Origin: Neelides folsomi
Taxonomy: Eukaryota > Arthropoda > Collembola > Neelipleona > Neelidae
Length of the DNA stretch: 64,000 nucleotides
Direction: 5' to 3'
Assembly: GCA_034687125.1 (NCBI GenBank)
Contig: JAQGBZ010000038.1
Location: 124,001 to 188,000 of the forward strand
The notes under the pieces were generated by a model that worked only from the letters and a program-made list of their open reading frames with translations, had not been told where the DNA came from and made no database searches. This document shows, piece by piece, positions 1 through 12,900 of this stretch. Within the stretch, counting starts at the first letter, position 1, and the number at the start of each line of letters is the position of its first letter. Both the position numbers and the translations under genes were made by a program.

Positions 1-1956
1 AAGAGTCAATATGATGAGTTACAAAATACGATTTCTCTCAAAAGACAAGAAAAAGAGAATAAGGAGAATGCAAGGGATAAATCACGAAATGAATTGAGTA
101 CCAGCCAGACAGAAAAGAATTCAATCAGGGCTAAAATCCTTCAAATTACAGCAGATCTTCAGAATCGTGAGAGTTATGAAGAGCAGAAAACGAAGCTTGA
201 AGTTGACAATAAGGAAATTAGTGAGCGAGTCTCCGAACTCAAACTCAACATTCCATCTATAAAATCTGAAATTGAATCTGCTGAATCCAATAAAAAGAAT
301 GTGACTGATGAAAAAGAAGCGAAATTGAATTCCATTCGAATTGAGAAAGATTGTTTTGAAAAGCTAAAGCGTAAAATTATCGAATTAAAGCGAGACATTG
401 AGAATTACCAAGAGAGTGTTAATGAGATGATCGAACACCAAAGGCGATTTGGAGAGCTGAATGTCAAGATTGAAGAGTCTCAAGGCAAGATCAAAGAACT
501 TTCAAAGAAAAGGGACTTTTATAAAAATGAAATATCATCAGCAAATGTAAAATATTAAAAATTATCTGCAACATATACATAATTTTATCAACATATTTAT
601 TTGATTAACTGATATTTATATGAAGTTAGGAGTTAAAATATGATATTTTAAATTTTAAAGGTTCTCAAACGTGATCTTCTTGATAACATGGATGTGAAAA
701 TGAAAGAAGCTGAAATTGCTGTTAAAAAGACTGAGTTTGTTGAGTTGACTAGAGCGTTGACCGCCTCTTCAAATAAACAACTCGTGGATGAACTGAACAA
801 GGCCGAGCAAGACTACTCGGACATGATGAAGAAAAAAAGTGAAATTATAGGAAGCAGAAAGGAAAATATTTTGAGTAAAGATCGACTTGGGAAGGAATTG
901 AAGGAAAAATACGCCAATACGGATGAAGATTTCATTGAAAAATTGGCACGAGTAAAAGTTTATCAGAAAGCGAAGATGGATTTGGGACTTTACCGAGCGT
1001 ACCTTCACAAAGCAGTGCTTTCGTTCCATAACAAGCGTATGCAAGCGATCAATCGAGTTCTGAAGGAGCTTTGGAGAAAAGTCTACAAAGGGAATGATAT
1101 TGACTACATTCAAATCAGAACTTCTGAGGAACATGATTCAAGACAAGGGGAAAATGTCATTAACATCTCTTCAAGGAACCAATATAATTACAGGTAAAAT
1201 TTAAATTATTTAATAATTGTGATAGTTTACCAAAATTCTTTTTATTCCTTATTAACTTTTTATTAAATTGATTTTAATTCGATTATAGAGTTGTTATGAT
1301 TCGACGTGATATCGAAATGGACATGAGAAATCGTTGTAGTGCTGGTCAGAAGGTTTTGGCTTCAATCATCATCCGAATTGCCCTTGCAGAAACGTTTAGT
1401 GCAAAATGTGGAATAATCGCACTTGACGAACCAACCACCAATCTTGTAAAATCATAAGCATAATTTTATTTTATTATTAAATCATTTTTATTTAAATATT
1501 CAAGTTTTTACTAAATGTACCTATGTAACTTTTGAAAATATTTAGGATCAGAAAAATATTGATGCTTTAGGAGAAACTTTGGCCTCGTAAGTTTTGTCTT
1601 TAATTCATATTTGTATAAAATTAATTTTAAATATAACCTATTGGGTATTACGATAAATAATTGATAATCAATTAATCTATAGAATCGCATTGAGCATGAG
1701 AAATTCAAAGACTTTCCAATTAATTGTGATTACCCATGATACAAAGTTCATGGAAAAACTGATTCGTGTTGATCCCGTTGAAAACTACTATGAGGTCTCA
1801 CGCGATCCTAGGTATAAAATTCACAAAGATTTTAAATTAGTACATATGCCTTTTACACTGGCACTTATTTTACTTATCAATTATCATTAAAAATATGTTT
1901 TTAATTTTAGGGGCCATTCCAAAATCAAGCAATGTGATAAGAGTCGTTTAGATTAA
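1..1956 (+). CDS. rad50: DNA repair protein RAD50, C-terminal part (5' end outside window)
   Basis: RAD50 is the SMC-like ATPase of the MRE11-RAD50-NBS1 complex, which tethers and processes DNA double-strand ends in the nucleus. Six exons chain in phase: 1-546, 661-1193, 1289-1445, 1546-1586, 1683-1811 and 1911-1956 (stop TAA). They encode about 483 residues, against roughly 1,310 for the whole animal protein. The first exon and most of the second are charged coiled coil. The second ends in the family block NQYNYR, followed by [15 protein letters not shown]. Next come the ABC signature [11 protein letters not shown], Walker B and D-loop [15 protein letters not shown], and the H-loop VITHD, all intact. 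Walker A and the zinc hook must lie upstream of base 1. Introns are short (83-114 bases) and AT-rich. The motif match makes the identification near certain; the small 41-base exon 1546-1586 rests on splice phase and the conserved D-loop. Confidence 0.96.
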
Positions 1957-2309
1957 TATTTCTCTTCCATCGTCGTGCCGTCCACGTTAAGCCTCCATTT
2001 TTAAATTAAATTTCACTCAAAATATTAAGTGCCTATATATAATATAGATTTAGGTTTAAGTTTAATTCAGATGTGTATTTATTGTAATATTATATTTATT
2101 TTTAACATTTTGATTAATATGTATATAGTATATTATACAATAATTTAGCTTCACTATAATTGTACCCAATTAATTTACTAAATTTGTTTGTTGTAGTGAT
2201 ATTAGCCTCATGAAAAAGTGATTAATTGCTTTTAATTGTTATCACATGTACTATTTTTAATTATTTTTCAGTACTTTTTTTAACTTCTTTATTATTTGAT
2301 ATATACCTA

Positions 2310-2548
2310 CTCTCCCGGCCACGGATCTAGGCAGACGAAAATTTAATTTACCTTATTTCTTCTCAGATAAACAAACCATATTGTAAAAGTATGAAAACAA
2401 GATAAAGCTATTCAAATATAATGCATTTTACTTATTTTAATGTGAGAAAATAGAGTAACGTTGTCAAATAACATTAAGATTTTTTACAGTGAATTGCCAT
2501 GTAATTTAAAAAAACAGTTACTTGATGTCAATTTCATGGCCGGGAGAG
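2310..2548. mobile_element. Short non-autonomous DNA element (MITE) with TA target duplication
   Basis: The ends are exact 12-base inverted repeats, CTCTCCCGGCCA at the left and its complement TGGCCGGGAGAG at the right, each flanked by a TA dinucleotide (2308-2309 and 2549-2550). The 239-base interior is AT-rich, has no coding capacity and is not itself palindromic. TA duplication with short terminal repeats is the hallmark of Tc1/mariner-type MITEs. The GC-rich ends stand out from the AT-rich surroundings. Family membership is inferred from structure alone. Confidence 0.65.
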
Positions 2549-2737
2549 TAAATGTATTATTATTTATTGTCATTAAGTAACAAATTCATTTTTGCTCGAT
2601 TGTATTGAAGAATTTATAACTTTTTGAGAAGAGTAGAGTGTCGAGTTCCTTTCAAAAGAGTGCCTAGGTATCTTATTTATTACTAGTGGTATCATTTTAC
2701 ACATTTTTGAACAATTAAATTGAATAAATGTATATTA

Positions 2738-2776
2738 AGTGTAATATAGCAGTTATTTGTCCCGCTATATTACACT
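2738..2776. repeat. Perfect 13-bp hairpin
   Basis: AGTGTAATATAGC at 2738-2750 is exactly complementary to 2764-2776, with a 13-base loop. It lies well past the rad50 stop codon. It could be a structured end or a remnant of another small palindromic element; no function can be assigned. Confidence 0.5.
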
Positions 2777-3379
2777 ACATTACACTAATATACCGAAATA
2801 CTACTGTATACTTGTAAATTATAAAAAGCAATAAAATAAAAAAAATCTTTTAAATTAATTTCTAAACTTATTGTATTTGTAAGTAACATAAGTTCAAGTG
2901 CATATCATTCATAACACAAGCACATATCATATGCATACAATTTATTATATAGCGTAAATAATCAAAGTATCTATTGAACAGTAAACATCAATGATAGAAA
3001 TCTATCTGAAGTATTGAGCCACATCCTAAAAAATAAATAGTGTATGAGAAAATGTATTTGTATGTTTACATTTCAATCAAATATTCGAGTCTATATAAAT
3101 AGTCTGTTGTTATGAGTTATATATTTTAGCCAATTAGCGTGCATTCACTTGAAAATTGTTGATTATAATTATAATAAATTATAATTCAACTTTTACGAAA
3201 CCCTTCTTTACCTATAAAACTACTCACACCACTATAGGGACATGTGCATGTTGTCTATCTCAATATTTATTACGATTATAATCTATTTCAATGTCGTGTT
3301 AACGGTGTATGTATAATGATGATAATATGCAATGTCCTTCAAATGCTTTTCCGCTCAACTTGAATTTTCAATTTGAGAG

Positions 3380-5498
3380 ATGAAGTTAAAGTTTTTGCTC
3401 CGACTTTTCCCCAAAAGTTCATTCTCTATTAGACCTTATTCTTCAAGTAATGTTGAACTTACGAGCATAAGATACAAGAACGAAGTGAAAAGAGGAAACT
3501 ATTCGACTATTGAAGGAAAGGACATAAGCTTTTTCGAGAAATTAATAGGGAAGAATCAAGTAATTTCGGATTCCTCTGATTTGGAAATTCACAATGTTGA
3601 TTGGATTGGGATGGTTAAAGGTAAACATTGATTTTTATAACTTTAATGAATATACTTATTATCTATAATTTATTGATGTAACTATTTCGGTTAGTTAATT
3701 TTAAATACCTCGTACTTAATTTCTTTACAATCATAAATGAAGGAGCGAGTCAACTCATGTTAAAACCGAAGACTACAGAGGAAATCAGTGGAATCCTCAA
3801 ATATTGCAATGAAAGGAAACTGGCGATTTGCCCACAAGGAGGGAATACGGGTCTTGTTGGTGGAAGTGTTCCGGTTTTTGACGAAATTATTCTTTCTACA
3901 TCTCGAATGAATCAAATCATCAGTTTGGATGAGTTGTCTGGTATTCCTTGTTTTTTGCAATAAATGTTAAGTCAATAATTAAAAATTACTTTTGATGCTT
4001 TTAGGAATTCTTGTATGTCAATCTGGATGTATTCTTGAAACGCTGAATGAATATCTTCTGGAACGGGGCTTCATTATGCCACTTGACTTGGGTGCCAAAG
4101 GGAGTTGTCACATTGGAGGAAACGTTTCAACAAACGCCGGTGGGCTCAGACTCATACGATATGGAGGCCTTCACTCGAATGTTTTAGGAGTTGAAGCTGT
4201 AAACTTTAATTTTAATTTTAAATAATAAATTAAACACACAATTAATAATGGAATTTTTTAATATGGAATTTTGATTTAAAGGTTTTAGCTGATGGTCGTG
4301 TTTTGGATTCAATGTGTGCCATGAAAAAAGATAATACTGGTTACGATTTGAAGCATTTATTCATTGGCTCGGAAGGTTCTCTGGGTTTTGTGACGAAAGT
4401 CGTAATTCAATGTGCTCAAAGGCCCAACTCCATTAACTTAGCATTCCTAGGTGAGTAAAAAGATGCTACATGTTTCCCTTAGTAAGTAAACGAATCATGA
4501 TAAATCAATTATTCTCGAAAGTGCAAAATCAAATAAACGCATGGGTTAATTTTTTTATGTAGGGCTTAAAAACTATGAAAATGTCCTTGAGACATTCAAG
4601 AAAGCAAGAAGAGATTTGGGAGAAATTCTTTCATCTTGCGAATACATTGACGGAGCTTCCCTCAGAATTGTCACAGGGAATTTGAACTTGAGATCTCCAA
4701 TAAGTGATTTTCCTTTTTACATGCTAATCGAATCAAGTGGTTCAAACGGGAGTCACGATGAAGAAAAAATGAGTATTTTTCTGGAAGAAATTCTCGCACA
4801 AAATTTAGTCGCTGATGGGACTGTCGTATCTGAGCCAAGTCGTCAAAAAGTATTCGAATTTTTCTCTTAAATCAATACACTCATACTACCTATATAAATT
4901 TTTCATTGTTTTATTTCCAAATGCTATTTAAAAGGATATTTGGGCCCTTCGTGAAAGAATAGCTGAAGCTATGATGCGTGATGGTTATTGTTACAAATAT
5001 GATTTGTCGATTCCTCAAACTCATTTTGATGAACTTGTGAAAGATATGCGGAGCCATTTAGGAAGTTCGGTTCTCTATTGCACCGGTTACGGTCATTTAG
5101 GTATAATAAAACTACACATTTTCAAATTGTTTATGCTTGTTGATAAATAAATATTAATATGGTACATGTATGTATACTATGTATGTTGTATACTCATATT
5201 GAGATGCTATAAGAAATATTTAACTTGAATCTTTATTTTATATGTAGGTGACGGTAATATTCATTTGACTGTGACTTGTCCACAATTTGATTCGGATGTT
5301 TTATCAAAAATTGAACCTTTCGTTTATGAATGGGTGTCTAAAAATAAAGGAAGTGTAAGTGCAGAACATGGATTGGGATTTAAGAAGAAAAGTTTCATAA
5401 CTTATTCTAAATCTCCCGAATCAGTGGCAGTCATGAAACAGATCAAGAATCTTTTTGATCCCAATCAGATCCTTAATCCATATAAAGTTTTGCCATAA
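3380..5498 (+). CDS. D2hgdh: D-2-hydroxyglutarate dehydrogenase, mitochondrial
   Basis: This FAD enzyme oxidises D-2-hydroxyglutarate to 2-oxoglutarate in the mitochondrion. Seven exons join in phase: 3380-3620, 3743-3940, 4005-4198, 4282-4450, 4563-4849, 4935-5100 and 5248-5498, giving about 501 residues against about 521 in human. The N-terminus ([20 protein letters not shown]) is basic and hydroxylated, as expected of a mitochondrial presequence, which supports this start. The FAD-binding PCMH half shows NPQGGNTG-type [15 protein letters not shown], then [18 protein letters not shown] and FIGSEG. The C-terminal half shows YKYDLS, GYGHLGDGNIHL and SAEHGLGF; in the human enzyme the two histidines and the glutamate of these motifs hold the active-site metal, and all are present. 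Introns are small (62-147 bases). An AATAAA lies 36 bases after the stop. No breaks were seen. Confidence 0.96.
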
Positions 5499-5533
5499 CC
5501 TCACAATTAGAAAATATGCTGAGTAATTAACTG

Positions 5534-5539
5534 AATAAA
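5534..5539 (+). terminator. Candidate polyadenylation signal of D2hgdh
   Basis: A canonical AATAAA lies 36 bases after the D2hgdh stop codon; another follows near 5579. Position and sequence fit, but such hexamers are common in AT-rich DNA. Confidence 0.5.
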
Positions 5540-6757
5540 ATGATTTCATTACATTCCAACTATTATTTTTGTATTAATTTAATAAATCTTATACTACACA
5601 TTATACACCCTAGATGAATAACAGGGAGCATGAAATATGAAATACGTGAGAAATCAAAACCATTCAACATTATTTTTTGATTTAAATAATTTTATTTTCT
5701 TATTAATTATACTTATTTAATTGCTTAATGTATAAATAGTCATTTACTCATCTATTATCATCGTATTTATCTCCATTAAATAATTCCATAAAATAACCAT
5801 TTATCAGATGTTTATTATATTTTTAATATATTTGGTACAACAGATAAAGACATATATTGAAGAATTGGTTAACCACAAAAAAGAATTCACATATTAACGC
5901 ATATGTATTTATTATTGATTGTTCAAATCGACTACTATATTATAAATTATACATAATTTTATCTATCATTGTATTGTATAAGTAGATTTTAAATGATTTA
6001 TTAAGCATTAAATTACTGAAATTGTATATCGATCTGAATATAAGTTTGTAAGTAACTTATAAATATTATACATACGGAATAATCAATATTATAATAACCA
6101 TCATCAAATATAGAAATTCTTCAACAATCGTTTTTTCTTATAAGTATATCTAAAAGTATTCATCATATCGTATATCTAAAACATTTTAATATAATAGTTA
6201 TTTAGATGACATTATATTGTAATTAAGCAAACAATCTTTTAACATTTTTGAGCTTCGCACAAGAAGGATTAACAAAGATTAAACATAGCAATATTATTTA
6301 CTTTTATATAACATTAATAAATCACAATAGGTTTAAATAAAATTAACATTGATTTATACCGGGAACTATAATTTTGATATTTTTCACAAAATAACGTGGA
6401 ATCATTCTTATAAAAATATTTATCACTATTATATAATAGGCATAATTTTAAATGAGCAAACTAAATGTATTGCATCTTTAATATCATATACAACATTTAT
6501 TACTTCTTAACATTAAGATTCATAAGTTTAATATGGCTGACAATGTCATTAAATTCAGAACTCAAAAGTTCAAATAAATATAATTTAATTCCCTTTAATA
6601 CAAAATTGACCCTTGTTTCCATTTCACTTTCAACATCCAAGAAGCACTATAAAATCCCAACCTTTAGACTTCGTGTTTGTTAACAAAATCCCAAATTAGA
6701 AATAAGTTTGTTAATTATTTTATTACATTTCCAAACTAATGAACTTAAGCATAAACA

Positions 6758-6763
6758 TTTATT
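6758..6763 (-). terminator. Candidate polyadenylation signal of cobl
   Basis: TTTATT on the plus strand reads AATAAA on the minus strand, 165 bases past the cobl stop codon at 6928-6930. Plausible by position only. Confidence 0.35.
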
Positions 6764-6927
6764 ATATTGAATGGTGTTCAAGATTGTGTTTTCTCTTATT
6801 GAAGGAAAAACTCTCACTTATAAATGTTGTAAATATTCAGCCCATTAGTAAAATAAATCTAATAAACGAAGAACTTTCACAATTAAACAATTTAATTCAA
6901 AAAGTTCTATGAAGCAGCGTTAAGTTT

Positions 6928-6954
6928 CTACATAAGAAGTTTCGTCGAACCAGT
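6928..6954 (-). CDS. cobl: cobl last coding exon
   Basis: After acceptor TTTCTCTTTCAG it encodes TGSTKLLM and a TAG stop, completing the WH2 tail as FGLKKTGSTKLLM. Without this splice the preceding exon would end in KKVI and a stop only two codons past the donor, so an unspliced form would also carry a near-complete WH2 motif. Confidence 0.75.
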   Translation of the reverse strand, partial: TGSTKLLM

Positions 6955-9900
6955 CTGAAAGAGAAACAATTAATTAGAACCGACTCCCGAGACAAATAAA
7001 AAAAACTTTGTGGGCATATTAATTAAATTACCTTTTTCAAGCCGAATTTCCCTCCAGAATTTTTAATCACATTGAATATTTCGGCTCTAGGATCCGAATT
7101 GGGACTAGTTGGCGTGGTCGGGGATGAGACCCCGTTCCCGTTCGCCGTTCCCGAGGATTTGGGTCTGATGTTCAAGGGTTTTAGTAGCTCTTTGCTCATC
7201 GGAGGTGGCGGTGGTGGAACCGACCCGTTTCCCAATGACTCCTTTCTCCCCACAATCACCATCTTCTCAAGATCCCTCGATCCGGAAATTCCACTCGGAG
7301 TTGGTTCGGGAGGTCCCGGCGTCATCGCCGTCTTTTTATTCCCACTAGGAAGTGTGTAGAATGAACCTCTGGGCTCCGCATTCTCGCCCACATTGATTTT
7401 CACGTTATTATTAATGGTGTTGGTGATCGGGAGAGGGGCCTTGTTATGAATGACGCTCTTAATTGGCACATTGACCGGGTTGTTGTAATTGAAAGCTCCA
7501 TTATTATGATTATTGACGATCGTCGTCGGTTGGGCGGAGACTCGCACTTGATGTTTGAATTCATTATTTTTGAATTGGGCCTTCCCTCCATCTTCCTGAT
7601 CACTGCTCACAATGATGATCGACTTGTTCCCAACATTTTTAATGTTCTGGTGCGTCAGAGTCGCCTGGGGTGAGTTGGTGGCGGTGGAAATTGTAATTGA
7701 GTTTAGTGGTCCTCTCACCTCGTTAAACTTCCATTTGGATGAGTCCCCTTGTGGATTTGTAGGAGTTGTGAAGCGCTCAGAGAGCGAAGGCGCGGGCGAC
7801 GGAGTTCGTCGAACATTCTCTAATGCAGTTTTCGTGGGCTGTTGAAGAACTTTTTGAACCATTTCAGTTGAACTCATCGGCCGCTCAAAGATGTTCATGG
7901 TCTTCTCATTCTTCTCACTCTTCCCAGAGAAGGAATCCCGATGGAGGGAATTCGATCTTTGTTGATTTTCTTGAATCTGCCGCTGCTCAAATACTTTTTG
8001 GATCGTGGCGATATTACTTTTTAAATTGACAGCCGGAATCGGTGTTTCCTTCCCGGTGCTCTCTACAGGTTTAATTCCTTGGAAAAACTGCTTCTTTTCG
8101 CTCAAATTTGACCTTTCTGAAGAGCTCAGCGGTTGGCGATCTTTCAATCCCCGATTTGTCCCGTTGAGAATTTCCATCGGGGGTTCGATGGGTTTCACCA
8201 CGATAGGTTTATTGGTTACGACTTGACTCACTCGCACATTTCCATTAGAAATCCTTTCCATCTCATTCCCGTTGAAGCTCGAGGTTTTATTCAAATTGGC
8301 ATTCATCTTTGAAGAGGTCGGGAATGACGTGGAAGGCGTTATGGGAACAAATTGCCTCACTTTTCGATCCATAGTGGAATAGGGAGACGTTTGAACTAAG
8401 CTCACTTTAACCGCGTCTCGCTCTTCTTTGACCAGGATCGGAAGAACCGTTGGTTTCCCATTAACACCAACTTCCGGTGTCTCAGGGTGAAGACTTTTTC
8501 TTTCTTTCTCAGCCTCCTCAACTTTGGCCTTCCATGCGGAGACGACATTAGGCGTATTCATTTTCCCAGAACCTTCCCCATTACTACTGGGACCAAAAAG
8601 CTTGGCCTGGGCTGGCAAGGTGTTCATTTTCATGGAGGTGAAGGATTGAGCTCTCGTCACGACACTTGCTAATGTCGGCTTCCCATCTCCTTTCGCATCA
8701 TGTTGGCCCATCCCCATGATATAGTCATTATCTTTTTTGACTGAAACTTGCCGTCTCGGCCGGTCACTCCAAGTGCTCATTTGAATGGTTGGTGGTCCGG
8801 AATAGCGGTAGACTGTTTCTTTCCTCTCTTCTTCGTGTTGTCTTAATTCAACTGGCTCCATTATTGGTTCTAGGATTTCTATCGGCTCTTGGATAACTTC
8901 ACTGTAAATTATAAAATCGTTCAATTTATTTAAGACTTTAATTTTGAGAAAATATTTGGATTACAAAAACAGTTTCAAATGGAAAATGGAATTGAGATAG
9001 CCTTAAACATAAAAACTTAGTCATTGCATCTATAATGTATTCATCTTTAATGCCATTTACTAAAAATGATTTGAATTGAATGAAATAAAAACTGCATTTT
9101 TTACCTTGTTGGCTTGTTATTATTGGTATCTTGAACCAAAATGGGTTCAATTATGTTTTCCACTTGAGCAATGACGACATCCGGGGATGTTGGTTGAGAA
9201 GGGAAAGCTCGTTCTTCATTTTCGGACTCTTCCGATGACTCAGTCAAAATCGCTTGAATTGGTTCCTTCATTTTGGGCGTCTCGTCTTCTGGAGCTGGGC
9301 TAATCCTTAGAGGCACAGAATTCCCAACCGCATGAACTATTTGCGGTTTTTCCGGGTCGAAATGGTCGGAATCATTGGAAGTCTCATCATATGAAGAGGA
9401 ATCATGTGAGGGATGGAGAGAATCCTTTCGAATCGTTTCTACGATGGTTGGTGGTGGAAGTTGGGTTTGGACTTCGCCGTGGTCCACTGCCTCTGATTTC
9501 CCATCAACTTCTGATTTCTCTTCCTGAGGACCCAAAGGAGAACTTTTCCCTGTTGTGGTTTCCTCTTCCACCTGGGAATCACAAAACAATTGAGGGTGTT
9601 TAAAGGCCTAATGAATAGAAAAGAACCACAGGTTTCTTGTGGCTTCCTCTTATTTCAGAATCCAAGAGATCCCTTGAGTCAAATTACAAATACCTTCAAA
9701 TCTCTCAAATCCTCTAATCCCACGACACACAATATAATCAATTCAATAAGTTAACTAACCAAAAGATATATCTTACACGTTACACATTGAGGCACTATAC
9801 TGATTTATAAAGCTACACTGAGATGTGTGAATTAGCAGACAATGGAGAGAACGAATGATTTTGGATGTTTGTCAAGATATATGCGAGATCGACTGATGGA

Positions 9901-12900
9901 AAATAATTTTTGCCACTTTGCAATAAATGCAAGGATTCTCCTCTTTCCCACTCTCTGTGTCACATCCCGTCAAATTGGACCACTTTTCCTTTCTTTTTCT
10001 ATTGGGCCCAGCAAATCGTCAGGTAATTATCATAACAATTGACAATGATAATTCAAAGCCCAGGTTCTCTTGAATATTATTCAATTTTACGTCCAACCTC
10101 TTTGGCAATGAATTTGAGCGAGTCATGAGAAAAGTGTTTTCAATCAATAATTTTGCATTCATGAATAAGTTTTATCTAACCTTTGTTACAAATTGGAGAT
10201 AAGAGCCGAGTTTATAACGTATCAATTTAATTAACTCAATTCCTCATTAATGGATACAAGCAATAAAGATTTTATCGTAACATGGCTGATATCTTTCGAG
10301 ATGGAACTAGAGAAAACAATGCAAAAATAAGTAATTTATTACAAAACTTTAAGTATCTATCTGTAGTTACATGTACAGTAGCTGATTGTGTTTAAAACTT
10401 TCCACTTCTGTTAATCAATTTGAACTTTTGAATAGAATGTATCAATACGTACCACATAAAATATAATATCTACACAGATATCTAGGAAGATTTTCAATTC
10501 CTAGCAATATATATTGTTTATGCAGTAGGTAGCACTATACAAAAAGATTCAATTTAAAGATTCAATTCAATGATATTGAATGTGAAGTCGTATGAGAAAT
10601 GAATCATCAAAGTGAATATCAGTATTCATTCTACACATTAGCTATATTCAATTATTGATTTATGCTCATAAATACAATCCCAATATTTCAAGTTTTATGG
10701 ATTAAATGCAAAGTGTACTCAATTTACCGAGAACTTATCAGTCTCGTAATCGTAAAATCCCTCCTATGTCAGTTACGCTGAAAATGCTATACTAGGTAAA
10801 CAATATTTAAATGAACTAATGAACATAAGTCGACAAAAACTCGTGTTACCAATAATTCGTTATTAAGCGTAATGTAAATACTTAATTCTAGCTAATAAAT
10901 AATAACAGGAATAACAGGCCTTATATAAAAAACATTTAATTCGTGCGGTCGCAATAAACGAATGTCCTTAGGTATGATTCAAAAAGGAAACCTACCTAAT
11001 AATATTTTAGATAATTATTAATTACCCACTCCAAATCCAAAGTCTTAATGAATGAATTCAAAATAAATGATTTGCGCATTTAGCGTGAATATTGTAGAGG
11101 TAAATTTTACACGGGAAATTAAAAAATAGTAATCATGTAATAAAATTCCCAAATTATGCCTGTGTGACATGTTCGCAATAATTTGCATACTTTGTAAAGT
11201 GGGTTAAGGCAAAAAAACACCCAGACGTCCTAGAATTTATTATAGTGTATTAGTTAAATAAAATTAAGAATAATTTTTCGCGTTTTGGTCGATTGATCAA
11301 TTAAAGTGCAAAATCATTGGTCAATTTACGACGTTAAAAAAATTTAAAAAAAACTTTTTAACTCCTAAACCGAAGACGCTTCTTTTATAAGATCTTTGTT
11401 TCTAAAAGTATTCTACAAAGTGAAAAGCATCCTAACCTTTATCTCCTCAGAAGTCACTGATGTGTGAGTTGAATCAATACTTGAAGATTTTGAACTTTTC
11501 CCATGTTTCTGAAGAAATTCTTCCTTCCATTGTTCAAACTGGGTTTCTAGCTCGGAGCGGAATGCTTTCAGAAGCTCCGGATTCTCGGAAATATCTGGGT
11601 CTATGGTACGAATATTCATCACACTAGTTGCCTTCCGGGGTTTATCGCCTTCTTCTTTCGAAAGCCTGTTGTTCCCCTGTTGCCCACCAGCGGATCCCTG
11701 GAGAGTTCGGCTCCTCTGGGCCCTTGACAGATTTTGCATTGATGACGTCCGTTGTTTCCCTCCAGCCTCCTCTTCTTCGCTACTTGAGACATAAGACTTC
11801 CGTCTTGCCTCATTCCGCCCGTTTGCATAACTTTTCCTCTTCATCTTCACAACATCAAATTCAGACTTGTGGGAGAAGGACTCTGATTTAGAGACCTTTC
11901 GCACTCCCCCTGGCCCGACCTTTTTAGGCAACGTGGCCGCGACAAAAATTTTCTCGTCTTCGTCTTCCTCCGGGTGGGAAAGCGACGTGGCCGATGGGTC
12001 TTTAAGCGAATCTTCCCCTACAGCCGAGCTGGAGATTGAACTTTGCGATTGTGGTCGAGGGAGGGGAGAAATGCTTGAATTCCTCGATTCGTCTCCTACT
12101 GTTTCCGCCTCCTTCCTTCTAATCTCATTTTCATCTCGAGCACCTTGGTCGTGATCGTGAGTCCGCTTTCTAAGTTCAGGTTCAGCCTCTTCTCCCATCA
12201 TTGACTCAATGGCCTTCTCCCCATTCTAAGCATATCACAGACAAGAAAGACTCCATTAACATTTATCTCGGGAAATCGACTTCCTTTATTCTCATCCTCC
12301 CCAACGGCTAATCTACAGGCTTAATAGGACTTTATTGCTCGTTTTAATAAGAGCTCCTCTCACTCAGCCCATTTTTTATCCTCGGAGAAATTTCATTGTT
12401 TGGGAAAATCAATGTTGGAAATTAAATTAATGGTCATGTGAAGGATACCTGGCTGTGGTTCTTCTCTTTTAGAATGTCTTTCCATGTGTATTCAGGTTCT
12501 TCAGAATGAAGAGAAGATCTGCTGGAGCCCGAGTCCAAGGACAGGACATCCTATCAAAAAATCAAGGTTACTTTATAGTGAACAGATTCAAGTTAAGGAT
12601 GACAAATTTAATAAAACTGGATATTAATTAAAGAAAAAGAATTGTTAGATCAAATCATATACATTGCCTTGATGTCAGAGGAAAATTCATTAAGACCAAC
12701 ATGCAATTTTGTGCTTGGTTAACTTTTCTCTAATTTAATTTAAAATCTCTTAATTGGAATGGCGTACCTTGTCGGTCTTTTCATTATCAATCGGAGATGG
12801 GGTCGCATTTTCTTCTGTGGCTGGGATGCCAGAATCGCTATAAGAAATTTCGCTTTCCGAAGACACGTTGCTCGAAATTTCCTTTGCATGGTCGCCTTTA

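Larger units (their letters stand above)
1957..3379. other. Intergenic spacer between rad50 and D2hgdh
   Basis: AT-rich sequence with no convincing coding exon. It holds the rad50 3' untranslated region, one TA-flanked MITE-like element and one perfect hairpin (both listed separately). Because the genes on either side are head-to-tail on the plus strand, the promoter of D2hgdh should lie in the last few hundred bases; no clear core element was recognised. Confidence 0.6.
5499..6927. other. Spacer between convergent D2hgdh and cobl 3' ends
   Basis: Very AT-rich sequence holding the 3' untranslated regions of the two converging genes. No coding exon, RNA gene or mobile element was recognised. 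Confidence 0.6.
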
